64,000 bases of DNA from an endosymbiont 'TC1' of Trimyema compressum (GCF_001584725.1 NZ_CP014606.1:1116001-1180000); one strand, 5' to 3'; counted from the stretch's first letter, positions 48,500 to 58,073 are shown. The notes: generated by a model not told the origin, from the letters alone. Program-made: numbers and translations.

Positions 48500-48661
48500 T
48501 TAACCGTTGTAATTGTTACGTCTTTGTTTGTTCAGTCTTCTGCAATCTGGGCAACGCTTAGGTTCGTTTGTAAAACCTTTTTCAGCGTAAAACTCTTGTT
48601 CGCCTTGAGTAAAAACAAAATCAGCGCCACAATCAGAACATTTTAAATTTTTATCTTCCAT
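48500..48661 (-). CDS. Small zinc-ribbon protein
   Basis: A 53-residue cytosolic protein with two CxxC knuckles: KCSDCGADF and RCPDCRRLNKQRRNN. QGEQEFYAEKGFTNEPKRCP lies between them, the pattern of the probable zinc-ribbon (zf-trcl) family. Start chosen at 48661, where GGAGGT lies six bases upstream, rather than the longer frame from 48691. Function unknown; a nucleic acid or protein-binding role is likely. Confidence 0.82.
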   Translation of the reverse strand: MEDKNLKCSDCGADFVFTQGEQEFYAEKGFTNEPKRCPDCRRLNKQRRNNYNG

Positions 48662-48829
48662 ATTAACTACCTCCACTATTATTTGGATCACTCTTCTAAC
48701 CCGTCTTTCTAATAGTAGAAATATTGATATAAAATGGATACCTTTATACTATTGTAGCATATAAATATATGTAACACAACACTATTCTCACATTAAATTG
48801 CTCTACAACTCAAGTCTCCTAGATTTATT

Positions 48830-48857
48830 TTGTATCTTCACTACTACATGCTATAAT
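48830..48857 (+). promoter_or_regulatory. Probable rsgA promoter
   Basis: TTGTAT and TATAAT with a 16-base spacer. The expected transcript has a leader of about 130 bases before rsgA. The stretch 48692-48829 upstream holds nothing I can identify. Confidence 0.5.
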
Positions 48858-48890
48858 TAATCTATTATATCTAAGAAAGAATTTGATTTG

Positions 48891-48993
48891 ATGATGAATA
48901 AAACAGAACTGCCAATTGTAAAGCTCCTGGAGGGCATTGAAAATTAAATAAATCAATCTCCCTCCAATATGGACTTACTATTAACATTGGAGG
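48891..48993 (+). promoter_or_regulatory. rsgA leader with short ORF and competing hairpins
   Basis: A 19-codon frame (MMNKTELPIVKLLEGIEN, 48891-48947) contains GGAGGG at 48929-48934. CCCTCC at 48960-48965 can pair with it. The overlapping CCTCCAAT (48961-48968) can instead pair with ATTGGAGG (48986-48993), which includes the rsgA ribosome site. The two stems exclude each other. The short ORF has only a weak ribosome site (AGAAAG). Confidence 0.5.
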
Positions 48994-48997
48994 AAAA

Positions 48998-50092
48998 ATG
49001 AACTATTTAAAATTAAAAGAATATGGTCTTACTGACTGCTTGAAACAAGAAAGCACACTTTATAACAATATGTATCTCGCTCGAGTGACAGAACAACATT
49101 GTAGCCTTTACAAGGTAATGAGCGAAAAAAATGAGATAATTGCACAAGTATCTGGGAAGCTTATCCATAATGCACAGAATTCTGAGTCTTTTCCAGCAGT
49201 CGGAGACTGGGTAATGATTGATAGAAACCACAATCAGGGAGGAAATGGTATTATCAACCATATACTTAGTCGAAAAAGTATTTTAGCTAGAAAAGAACCT
49301 GGCTCAACTAATAGAAAACAAGTGATTGCAACGAATATTGATTTAGTATTCCTTTGTATGTCACTAAATGCCAACTTCAATTTAAGACGCATGGAAAGAT
49401 ACCTCTCATTAGTGTGGGATAGCGGAGCAATGCCTGTAATAATATTGACAAAGTCAGATTTATGTAAGGATTTAGAAAATAAAATTGCAGAAGTTAAAAG
49501 TGTTGCTATAGGCGTAGATATTGTTGCTTTTTCAGCACTAGATAATGACGGCTACTGCTACTTAAAAGATTATTTTAAAAATGAAAAGACAGGTGCTTTT
49601 ATTGGTTCCTCTGGCGTAGGAAAATCCACATTAATTAATACCTTGCTAGGTAAAAGCTTGTTGGCGACAAAAAATATTCGGGAATCTGATGATAAAGGGC
49701 GCCATACTACCACTCATCGCCAACTACTTCTACTCCCCAATGGTGGTATTGTTATTGACACACCAGGAATGCGGGAATTGCAACTTTATAACAGTAATCT
49801 TCCCAAAGCTTTTGAAGATATTGAATCCTTGAGTGGTCAATGTAAATTTAATGACTGCACCCATACAAATGAACCACAATGCAAAGTAAAGGAAGCCATT
49901 GCCAATGGCACTCTATCGAAAGAACGGCTTGCAAACTATCAAAAGTTGCAAAGAGAAACCCTTTATGCCCATTTGAATTCGCGACAGTTAGAACAAGAAA
50001 AAATTAACAACATGTTTGGTAGCAAAAAAGAAATTAAACAATTCAAAAAACACTTGAAGATTAAGTCAAAAAACAATCATAACCACACGTAA
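48998..50092 (+). CDS. rsgA: Ribosome small subunit-dependent GTPase A
   Basis: A circularly permuted GTPase acting in late 30S maturation. The N-terminal OB fold (LYLARVTEQHCSLYKVMSEK) is followed by G4 VIILTKSDLC, G1 GAFIGSSGVGKSTLINTLLG, G2 KGRHTTTHR and G3 IDTPGMREL. The C-terminal zinc domain is QCKFNDCTHTNEPQCKVKEA. Its 364 residues put it in the longer class of RsgA-like proteins. GGAGG precedes the ATG but can be paired in the leader. Intact. Confidence 0.92.
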   Translation: MNYLKLKEYGLTDCLKQESTLYNNMYLARVTEQHCSLYKVMSEKNEIIAQVSGKLIHNAQNSESFPAVGDWVMIDRNHNQGGNGIINHILSRKSILARKEPGSTNRKQVIATNIDLVFLCMSLNANFNLRRMERYLSLVWDSGAMPVIILTKSDLCKDLENKIAEVKSVAIGVDIVAFSALDNDGYCYLKDYFKNEKTGAFIGSSGVGKSTLINTLLGKSLLATKNIRESDDKGRHTTTHRQLLLLPNGGIVIDTPGMRELQLYNSNLPKAFEDIESLSGQCKFNDCTHTNEPQCKVKEAIANGTLSKERLANYQKLQRETLYAHLNSRQLEQEKINNMFGSKKEIKQFKKHLKIKSKNNHNHT

Positions 50093-50635
50093 AACGCGTG
50101 GTATGCACTAGCCCTATAAGGGCATTTTGCCCGCAAAATGTCTAAAAAGATACTCTGAATAAGTCCGTCAACTGCTTTGCCATTTCAGATTGCCCCTGAA
50201 GGGAGGGGCTCTAGCTTTTTTCTAGGCCAAACAGATCTATAAATTCTTTGATACTTAACTAATCGCTCACTATATCTTCTTGAATTTGATTCCGGATATA
50301 TTCCTCAATCCGTTCCACTGTGTCTATGTAATACCCCTATTTTCGACTGCCATACTTATATTTTAAATTGGCATAACGATCGAATATCATCAAGGATGTT
50401 TTTCCCTTTAGATAACCCATGAATTGAGATACACTCAGCTTCGGCGGGATACTCACCAGCAATATAGATATGATCTGGACAGGCATTTGCTTCTAGTATC
50501 TCTACACCTTTTTGTGCACACAACTTTCTTATAATTTTTCCTATGTCCTGCTTTATCTTTCCATAAATTGCTCTCCTTCTATACTTTGCTACAAATACAA
50601 TCCATGATATAATCTAAATAAAAATTATTTGCGAT
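50093..50635 (-). mobile_element. Decayed IS200/IS605-type element
   Basis: Minus-strand pieces VSIPPKLSVSQFMGYLKGKT, SLMIFDRYANLKYKYGSRK and GYYIDTVERIEEYIRNQIQE match the C-terminal half of the IS200 TnpA Y1 transposase, with upstream bits (RRAIYGKIKQDIGKIIRKLC) in other frames. At its 3' side are short palindromes typical of IS200 ends: GCCCTATAAGGGC, CATTTTGCCCGCAAAATG and GCCCCTGAAGGGAGGGGC. The His-hydrophobic-His motif lies in a damaged part. Exact ends are uncertain. Confidence 0.7.
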
Positions 50636-50648
50636 TGGACCGATAATT

Positions 50649-51308
50649 ATGAATACTCTACATAGTGAATTAATAAAAATTTGTAATAGTTACCCAGATG
50701 TTTTATTTGGATTTTCCCACACATCATTTAGCGATTATAAAGATCAATACAAAAGTTATATTGTATTAGCTGTACCACATTCAATATCTTTAACTTTAAA
50801 TTCCTACTCTGAAAAGCACTTCGAAAAACTAATTAATGAAACACGCAAAACCATTGACAATATAAACAACAATTTAAAGACTCTTTTTGACTCGTTCAAA
50901 GTACAATATGAATTCCCGCCTATTGCTCAATCAAGTGAAGAAACACTTCTTGCACCTTTTTCCTTTAAATATGCAGCTGTAAATGCCAGTTTAGGTTGGA
51001 TTGGTAAAAATGATATCCTCATTATAAATAAATATGGTCCACGTGTTAGGCTGTCTGCCGTTTTGGTCAATTGTGATTTACCTATCAGTACACCAATCTT
51101 AGAAAGTCAATGCCCAAAGGACTGCTTTAAATGCATTAATGCTTGTCCTTGTCATGCCCTCACAGGTAATATGTGGAATATTAATTCTCTTCGTCATGAT
51201 CTAATCGATTATTTCCTTTGTAATAAAATGAGAAGTGCATACATTAAAACTCATAATCGTAAAAATTCATGTGGACTGTGCTTTGTTGCCTGCCCAATCG
51301 GTTTATAA
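50649..51308 (+). CDS. QueG-like 4Fe-4S protein
   Basis: SFKYAAVNASLGWIGKNDIL and INKYGPRVRLSAVLVNCDLP resemble epoxyqueuosine reductase. The two cluster motifs are CPKDCFKCINACPCHAL and CGLCFVACPIG, each a ferredoxin-like CxxC...C set. At 219 residues it is shorter than QueG, lacking much of the cobalamin-binding N-terminus and the C-terminal repeat, so a queuosine role is uncertain. It matches the short QueG-like proteins of clostridia. The frame is intact. Confidence 0.75.
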   Translation: MNTLHSELIKICNSYPDVLFGFSHTSFSDYKDQYKSYIVLAVPHSISLTLNSYSEKHFEKLINETRKTIDNINNNLKTLFDSFKVQYEFPPIAQSSEETLLAPFSFKYAAVNASLGWIGKNDILIINKYGPRVRLSAVLVNCDLPISTPILESQCPKDCFKCINACPCHALTGNMWNINSLRHDLIDYFLCNKMRSAYIKTHNRKNSCGLCFVACPIGL

Positions 51309-51327
51309 AATTCTTGCATAATAAAAA

Positions 51328-51361
51328 GGACTCCTATATCAAGAATATGGACATAGGAGCC
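51328..51361. terminator. Hairpin downstream of the QueG-like gene
   Basis: GGACTCCTAT pairs with ATAGGAGCC across a 15-base loop. T-run is weak. Confidence 0.5.
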
Positions 51362-51469
51362 GTCTGTCATTCCTCTATACTTATGTACAAACTTGTTGTC
51401 TAGGGTTATCATGTTCCTCTTTCCAAAATATGAATTGTGTTCCCTCTCTAAAAGACGGTTCTGGCAAGC

Positions 51470-52250
51470 CTAATACTTTCTCTTACCATCATTTGTTGTA
51501 GTCCAGTGTTCAGTAACATTAGCCCAGTTCAATATCTGTCTTCCACTCTCATTTTCTTCCCATCCATGCACTACATTCCTAGACTTTGAACAGTCCATAA
51601 CCGTTCCTGAAGTTAGATTTTTCAAGATATATGAGCCATCTGGAAGTATATACAATTCTTCTACCTGCGCTGACAAAGGAATAGCTATGGTGTCGGTTTA
51701 GGCGGTTCATGTTTAGGTGCCACAGGCTCCTTAATTAATTGACCAGCCTTCTTTCACGCATCAAAGCGCTTGCCAACTACTCACAAGCCTCGGCTCTATA
51801 AGAAGCATTCGACATTAAATCTGCATCCTTTTTTATTATCTACAAATCCAAGCTCCAACAATACTGTTCTATTATTCGTTTCTCTCAACACATATAAGTC
51901 TCCTGCTTTTAATCCCCTATTAGCTAATCCATTCTTGCTTGCTACTGATGAACAGGCATTGTATACTGCATGACCTAAGCTTGCTGTAGGACTATTACTC
52001 CAGTATTTTGTATAAATATCCAGTGCCCCCTCCTTCATTTGCATGTATACTAACAAGCAACCAAGGTTTGCCATACCTATTAGCCTCATTGACAGGTACT
52101 GATAAATCAGTATTTTCATCATTACCATCTTTTAAAACAAATAATCTCCACCCCTAGTCTTGCTATGGCATTTGCTAACTTGGCATAAGTTATATCCACT
52201 TCTCTAGCATGACCAACAGTACCTGGATTTATGTTGAGTTTCATGAGTGC
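51470..52250 (-). pseudogene. N-acetylmuramoyl-L-alanine amidase (endolysin-like), broken
   Basis: A zinc cell-wall hydrolase. Amidase_3 pieces are INPGTVGHAREVDITYAKLA, RLGVEIICFKDGNDENTDLS, VPVNEANRYGKPWLLVSIHA, then GHAVYNACSSVASKNGLANR and GLKAGDLYVLRETNNRTVLL with the catalytic Glu in LELGFVDN. A C-terminal module (SYILKNLTSGTVMDCSKSR) follows in another frame to 51470 and may be a wall-binding domain. At least four frames. The adjacent repressor remnant suggests prophage origin. Confidence 0.75.
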
Positions 52251-52314
52251 AAAATCTACCACTGCAATTAATGTTAATTCTCCACATTTTTTTAGAATGC
52301 TTTTAAAGGTGATA

Positions 52315-52761
52315 AAAAATAAGAGCATTGCTGATTGACGAGGATTTATCACAAATAAAACTATCTGAAATTGCAGGATGCAGCAAAATTCCAGCTTTAG
52401 GAAGAATAGCCACAGGAATATCCATTGAAGCCCATGAAAAATTATTGGCTGGGAAGCAATGAGTAAAAACAGAGAATACTTCGCATTAAAAGCATTTAGT
52501 AATAGCATGTACCCTAAGATTGAAGATGGTGATATGTTAATTGTAAGAAAACAACCTTCTTTTGAAAACGGAGAAACAGGAATTGCAATTGTCAATGGCA
52601 ATGATAAAACAATTAAGAAAATCAAAATAGATGAAACTGGCATTATACTCATCCCATTAAATATGATTGATTTTGAACCAATCTTTTACAGTTGTGAAAA
52701 GGCTAAAAGTCTGCCAGTTCAAATTGTAGGTAGAGTTGAGGAAGTTAGAAAAACTTTGTAA
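52315..52761 (+). pseudogene. LexA-like (S24) repressor remnant
   Basis: IDEDLSQIKLSEIAGCSKIP and LGRIATGISIEAHEKLLAGK lie in one frame up to the stop at 52461. MSKNREYFALKAFSNSMYPK, the Ser of SNSMYPKI, and IEDGDMLIVRKQPSFENGET through PVQIVGRVEEVRKTL follow to 52761. The Lys of the Ser/Lys protease dyad is in the DKTIKKIKIDE part. The helix-turn-helix is missing. A partial second copy lies at 53580. Confidence 0.8.
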
Positions 52762-52788
52762 ATATAATTATATTAGGAGGAATATAAA

Positions 52789-53243
52789 ATGAAAAAGATT
52801 GTTATATTATTAGGTGTTTTAATAGCTTTATCACTTGTTGGCTGTGAAAAAAACTGACTACAAATCTGGGTTAGATAATTATATTGCAGGTACAAATGAG
52901 TCTTACGAAGAATAGGAAAATCTCTGTAAAAAGTCAGAAAAAGTCTCCATTGCGTACGATGATCTTGAAGAATACTCTATGTTAAATACTAATAACCTAA
53001 AAAATGAAACTCCAGTTCAAAATTCTAAAAATCCATTCTTCTAATTATGATTCCGTAGACATTCTCGCAATGCAAAAAAATAAGGGGAACGGAGGATTTG
53101 AAACAACATTGTACAAAAATATCATAAACTGGAAAGATATAGAAGTCGGTGATGAATTTACTGGATATGCAGTGGGTTATGCTGGTATTGGTCTTTCAAA
53201 CCATCCAGTCAGTTTGACCGTTCCTATTTTTGTTAAAGAATAG
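52789..53243 (+). pseudogene. Small lipoprotein, frameshifted
   Basis: MKKIVILLGVLIALSLVGC is a lipoprotein signal with the lipobox LVGC, preceded by AGGAGG. The frame then shifts through KTDYKSGLDNYIAGTNESYE, an in-frame stop, VSIAYDDLEEYSMLNTNN and finally NYDSVDILAMQKNKGNGGFE, VGDEFTGYAVGYAGIGL to 53243. The function is unknown; the C-terminal part resembles a small extracellular beta domain. Confidence 0.6.
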
Positions 53244-53295
53244 TTATTGATGAGGTAAGAGGATTGAAAGTAAAGTTTTAAGGAGAAGATATAAA

Positions 53296-53563
53296 ATGCA
53301 AAAAACAAAAAATTAAGATTTGATCGATCTTGGAAGTTTCTGTTTTGGAATGACTAGTATACAGCCAACCTATTTTTTAGTATTTGGGTAGTACCATAAC
53401 TATTTCAGCATTTGTTCTAGGTATTATTGTAGCTATACTGGCTATAATATTAGGTGTTACTTCAATTGCTAAAAAGAAAGATAGTAAAGCTTTAGCTATT
53501 GTTGGAATTTTTTTAGGGATAATTAGCATTATTACTGTCTTAATAGTCGGGCGGCTTAGCTAA
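53296..53563 (+). pseudogene. DUF4190-like membrane protein remnant
   Basis: MQKTKN, an early in-frame stop, then in another frame FVLGIIVAILAIILGVTSIA, KKKDSKALAIVGIFLGIISI and ITVLIVGRLS. Two membrane segments resemble the gene at 46766. AAGGAGA precedes the ATG. Confidence 0.55.
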
Positions 53564-53579
53564 ATATAAAAAGATTCAC

Positions 53580-53767
53580 CTCACAACATTGCAATAATTA
53601 ATGGTAATGAAAGGACTGTTAAGAAAATTAAAATAGATAAAACTGGTATTACACCCATTCCATTGAACATAGTTGATTTTGAACCAATCTTTTATAGTTA
53701 TGAAAAGGTTGAGAGCTTGCCTGTAAAAATTGTAGGCAGAGTTGTAGAAGTTAGAAAAACTTTGTAA
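53580..53767 (+). pseudogene. Duplicated S24 repressor C-terminal fragment
   Basis: NIAIINGNERTVKKIKIDKT, GITPIPLNIVDFEPIFYSYE, KVESLPVKIVGRVVEVRKTL correspond residue by residue to the last about 60 residues of the repressor at 52315-52761, with around one fifth differing. There is no start codon or upstream domain. Confidence 0.8.
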
Positions 53768-53779
53768 ATTAGTTAAAAT

Positions 53780-54073
53780 ATCTATACCTGTAATATCTGT
53801 TAAGCCTTGAGAATTAAAATCACAAAATGTAGTATTTAACACATTACTATCCATCAAATCATTAACAGTTTTCCCAAATTGATTTGCAACAACCTCTGCA
53901 GTATGAGAATTAGGGAATTGTTGTGCAAAAGTAACTTGACCATTAGTAATAGTTACATCTTCTGCTTTTAAGAAGCTATTTTGGATTAAACTTAAGCTAG
54001 TTAATAAAATAGTTATTAATAATATTCTTATAATAATAGCTTTCTTTGACACAGAAATAGTCTTACTTTTCAT
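53780..54073 (-). pseudogene. Internalin-like LRR protein, N-terminal fragment
   Basis: MKSKTISVSKKAIIIRILLI and the rest of a signal peptide precede EDVTITNGQVTFAQQFPNSH and NQGLTDITGIDILTNL-like sequence, the N-cap and first leucine-rich repeat of internalin-type surface proteins (here SQGLTDITGIDILTNLQSF). After the first repeat the sequence joins the opposite-strand S24 duplicate, so nearly the whole protein is missing. Confidence 0.6.
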
Positions 54074-54308
54074 GATTTCACCTTCTTCCTAAAATCAATA
54101 CTGTCATTTTTGTTAATATATTGTACCAATGCGTCATATCATAATTTATGTTTGTCTGTCAATAATGATAAGCGATATGCGTTTAAATAGGTGTAAAAAT
54201 ATTTAGTTAATAAGCCTAAAATAAGAGCTAGAAATTAATTTAACTCTTTTGCTTGTCGCTTATCTGTATAGTCAAACTCCTCAAGCTCATTACCTAGGGA
54301 GTATTACC

Positions 54309-54582
54309 ATGAAAAATTTATTAAAATTTAAAAGTTGGATAGCGTAGTATCATTTTAATTACTACTTAATAGCAATATTAAATATTACTTTTATAAATAG
54401 TTTTTTATCAATTACCACCATCTTGTCCATTGGCCATATAGTTTCACATCATATCATGGCATATAACATTTGTTCTTTTTGTTTATATAGTATACATTGC
54501 AATGAAAAAAGAAATAATTACAACTAAAAAGACAAGTGCTGCACAAACACAAAAGCTCACTTCTACTAATTCTTTTAATTAG
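54309..54582 (+). pseudogene. Small membrane protein remnant, unknown
   Basis: MKNLLKFKSWIA, a TAG, then YHFNYYLIAILNITFINSFL and in other frames VYIVYIAMKKEIITTKKTSA. A GGGAG site precedes the ATG. One or two membrane segments. No family recognised. The surrounding gap 54074-54308 holds no other gene I can see. Confidence 0.35.
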
Positions 54583-54605
54583 TTTACTTATTAAAATCAT
54601 TAACC

Positions 54606-55616
54606 TTACTTAAAATTCCTTTTCTTCCTTATTATTATGATATATACTAAAAATAAACTTATAATTATAAGTAAACCAATAATTACATATCCAACAGATG
54701 AATTCTCTTTCACTCCTTCTGTATTTTTAATATTCTCTGAAGTAATAGAATTAACAGTAAATGCAAGTTCCTTTTCCCATTTTTTAGATCCACATTCAGC
54801 TATAACATAAAGTGTATACATACCCGGCTCTATAGTTTCTTCGTTCCAATATATAGGCAAATCAACATTACTATTAGGTGCCATTTCTAAATCATCTTTT
54901 TGATATTCTTGAATAATCTGAGAAAAATTTTCCTTGCGAAATTCAGCCTTAATACTCATGTTACTAATTAATGTAGCTCTTGTATTCTGAACGTTAATCG
55001 TAACAACAGGTTTTCTCAAAAACTGATTTGCTACTGCATTACTTATTTCCAATTCTGGTTCAGGAATATTTCCATTTACAAGTTTAACACCTTTAATAAA
55101 AGCATAAGAATTGAAAACTTGATTTGTATTAAAATCTTCTAATGCACTTTCCTTCTCACCAATTTGCATTCCCCCAAGTATTACACCTTCAGCTACATTA
55201 TTTGGCACTGTCAGCTTAGCTTTTAATATATAATCTTCATTTGCAGGTATTTCTATTTCATTTGATTCAAATACTAAAATATCTGATAGCGAGCATTTTG
55301 TGTACTATCTTTTTTACAATCTGACATAGAATAATCAACAACACCATTCATTGTAGTCCATGCATCAGTAACATGACACTCCAAATAAATAGTTTTATTC
55401 GTTTTATTGTGAATTTTTAATTCTAGCGTTTGCTCGAAATTAGGTGAAATATTTAAATCAAAATATGAAACCTTAGAATTTCTTTGATTGCTTGGTAATA
55501 CTGCTTCCACAAAAATGCAGTTTCGTCACCTTTAACATCACTAGAAATAGTTATTGTCATTATTCCAAATATACACAAAATCAAACTTAAATAGATTATT
55601 ATCTTCTTCGTCAAAC
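54606..55616 (-). pseudogene. DUF916/DUF3324 WxL-cluster membrane protein, broken
   Basis: Found beside WxL surface proteins and thought to help present them on the wall. The start (TKKIIIYLSLILCIFGIMTI) is a signal segment, probably from a TTG or GTG near 55616. The DUF916 domain is split (VLPSNQRNSKVSYFDLNISP; EIEIPANEDYILKAKLTVPN). DUF3324 continues GGMQIGEKESALEDFNTNQV, NVDLPIYWNEETIEPGMYTL to a C-terminal helix SSVGYVIIGLLIIISLFLVY and a basic tail (RKKRN). At least three frames. Confidence 0.78.
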
Positions 55617-55650
55617 TCTCCACAATAACCTTTCACTAAAAATAAAGAAA

Positions 55651-56273
55651 TTATTCATTAATCGGAATATCATTTAAAGTCCAAATGATTTTAGTTTGAT
55701 AAGCTCCCATAACAGCTTCACCTGGATTCACGTTTAAACTAATATTACTACCATTCCAAATTGTTGACCAACCAAGTAATCCCTCCTTAGTTTTTGCTGC
55801 AGCTTTTTGCACAACTGTTGGAAATGACTTTCCATTTAAATCAACAGCATCTACATAAAGAGAGTCGCTAACACCTGGTTTTTTGCATTAGGAACATTAT
55901 TTTTTACTGGATTTGCATTAGGATTAGCTATTTTAATATTATTACCACTTAAAGCAATACCTTCTTTTGTTCTCATTTTTTCAGCTTGAACTGTTACATT
56001 GTACCCACTATCCGTTCCCCTATTATCAGTAACAATCATTTGATATGTATCATTTTCGCCTAAGGGAATTATATCAGGATATAATGTCAATGGTATCGGT
56101 TTAAAAGAAAAAATTTTAGGAACTGAATCCAACGTTAACTTATCAGGTTGAAATTCAGCATTTACAGTCGTTTCCCCAATACCAGCTATTCCTGCTCTCA
56201 ACGGTGTCCCTAGCATTCCCAATTCAAATACAAAACCTAACAATAAAATAATAATTATCTTTTTCTTCATCAT
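55651..56273 (-). pseudogene. WxL-domain surface protein, frameshifted
   Basis: The signal peptide (MKKKIIIILLLGFVFELGML) precedes TTVNAEFQPDKLTLDSVPKI, IPLGENDTYQMIVTDNRGTD and VTVQAEKMRTKEGIALSGNN. After a frameshift near 55860 come VQKAAAKTKEGLLGWSTIWN and the C-terminal WxL block VMGAYQTKIIWTLNDIPINE. WxL domains bind peptidoglycan non-covalently. About 200 residues with one indel. Confidence 0.75.
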
Positions 56274-56483
56274 AATTCATCTCCTTACTAATATTTCTTA
56301 CAAAATATTTATGGGTCGCCTTTATATTCTATTATTTTATATTACATTTGTTGTTGTAATATGTCAATGCTTTTTTAGTAAAATTTATTTATACTTTTCG
56401 CTTGCCCCTATAAAATAAGCTTATAATAAAATATATCTTGATTTGAAAAATAATTCAATAATATATCAACCAATTATACAACA

Positions 56484-56523
56484 AAAAAGAGCCTAGAGAA
56501 ATCACTCCCCTAGGCTTTTTACT
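56484..56523 (-). terminator. Terminator after the SHOCT gene
   Basis: AAAAAGAGCCTAG pairs with CTAGGCTTTTT. Located just past the stop of the SHOCT remnant. The gap 56274-56483 holds no gene I can see. Confidence 0.75.
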
Positions 56524-56536
56524 ATTCTTGCTCTGA

Positions 56537-56885
56537 CTAACCTAACAACTGTTTCTTTTTAGCATCAAACTCATCTTCAGTGATAATTCCTTCGTCGCAT
56601 AAAAGTTTGTATTTTCTAATTTCATCAGCAACACTGACTGTTCCAGATGTAACATTACTTTTTTTACAAGTCATCAGCTCTTCCAATTTCTGCTTTATTT
56701 TTCCCACTAAATCATTATGTTTTTTTGTATACATAATTGTGTTCTCATCTCTAGCTGCATTCATAATACCTTTGTTGCTTCAATTCCTCCAGTTATAGTG
56801 AACTGTATATAACCGCTCGTAACTAAAGTCCCTTTAACAACTTGGATACTGATTATATCTTCAAGAGGTAGCTAAAAAATGTTGT
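56537..56885 (-). pseudogene. PH-like/SHOCT-domain protein, frameshifted
   Basis: LPLEDIISIQVVKGTLVTSG, YIQFTITGGIEATK (membrane-associated PH-like/DUF4429 end) is shifted relative to MNAARDENTIMYTKKHNDLV and the SHOCT motif ADEIRKYKLLCDEGIITEDE, FDAKKKQLLG at the C-terminus. The upstream part of the PH-like domain is missing, and the bases up to 57065 hold nothing clear. Confidence 0.72.
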
Positions 56886-57065
56886 TAGGCGAATAAGTCA
56901 ATGTGCTTAGAAATTTTACAAATAGCTTTGCAAAAGATTTGAAATATATGCAATAACATCTATTGGATTTGGTACTTTTTAATGAGAAGATTCTATAAAA
57001 CTCAATAATAAAGCAACACTTAAATCAAAGTGCTGAGATTTAGCTGCTTTGATAAAACACATAAA

Positions 57066-57115
57066 AAGAGGGTGTCTCAAATTTTTACTATTTTGAGACA
57101 TTCCCTTTTATTCTA
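57066..57115 (-). terminator. Hairpin terminator after the aldo/keto reductase
   Basis: AAGAGGGTGTCTCAAA pairs with TTTTGAGACATTCCCTTTT, allowing one mismatch. It lies downstream of the reductase gene on the minus strand. Confidence 0.75.
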
Positions 57116-57143
57116 ATTCATAATGCTCTTAGGTTTACTCCAG

Positions 57144-57948
57144 TTAAAAATCGAAATTATCTGGATCAGGCCCAAAACGATGATTGTCGTTTAAAGTAGC
57201 AATTCTCTTCATATCAGCTTCTTCAATCTGGAAATCAAAGATCTCTAAATTCTCAATTAAGCGACTTTCATGAACCGTTTTCGGAACGGGGATAACGCCC
57301 ATTTGATGAGCCCAACGCAAAAGAATTTGAGAAATGCAACGCTTATACTTTTCACCTATTTCCTGAAATAAAGGAATTTCAAATCCATGACCCTGCATGA
57401 GTGGCGCCCAACCAGTTAAAATAATATCTTCATTATTACAAAAATTTAGTAATTCTTTTTGAACTAGTCGAGGATGAAATTCTATTTGATTAACCATTGG
57501 CATAATTTTAGCTGTTTTCATTAACTCATGCAAATGATGAACCTAAAAATTAGCTACGCCAATAGCCTTAACAAGACCTTCGCTGTAGAGCTTTTCTAAG
57601 GCTTTCCATGTGTCACTACTATGAGGTTTTGGCCAATGTACTAAATATAAATCTACATAATTAAAATTTAACTTTTTTAACGATGTTTCGAAAGCTTTAA
57701 GTGTCTTATCATAACCCTGATCATCATTCCACACTTTTGTAGTTAAAAATATCTCTTCTCTAGCTATACTACATTCATTAATACCCGCTCCAACTTCAGC
57801 TTCATTAAAATAAAATGCTGCTGTGTCAATATAACGATAACCTAATTCTATAGCATCTCTAACTATCCGAGTAGTATCATCACAGTTTTTCCATATTCCT
57901 AAGCCAATTGAGGGCATTTTTGCCATTTTTTAATGTCATGAATTCCAT
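57144..57948 (-). pseudogene. Aldo/keto reductase with in-frame TAG and start frameshift
   Basis: An NADPH-dependent carbonyl reductase. MEFMTLKNG (57948) is shifted relative to MPSIGLGIWKNCDDTTRIVR. Catalytic residues are Asp and Tyr in YRYIDTAAFYFNEAEVGAG, Lys in EEIFLTTKVWN and His in YVDLYLVHWPK. A TAG at 57543 follows GLVKAIGVANF, and the same frame continues VHHLHELMKTAKIMPMVNQI to PVPKTVHESRLIENL and 57144. The family often has Gln or Asn there. Two small lesions separate it from a normal protein of about 270 residues. Confidence 0.88.
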
Positions 57949-58073
57949 TTGTTCTTCCTCCTTAATAAATATTTATATGTTAATCTAGTATACCTTTTAA
58001 TAAAAGAATATTCAATGCGGCACAAGCGATTTGCATTAGAAAAAAGCCTAGAGAAACTCAATCTGAAGTGATA

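Noticed and set aside
52122-52652. 176-codon minus-strand ORF
   Set aside because: It lies opposite the S24 repressor coding sequence for most of its length and mixes amidase sequence only at its end. Composition and lack of a ribosome site mark it as a shadow.
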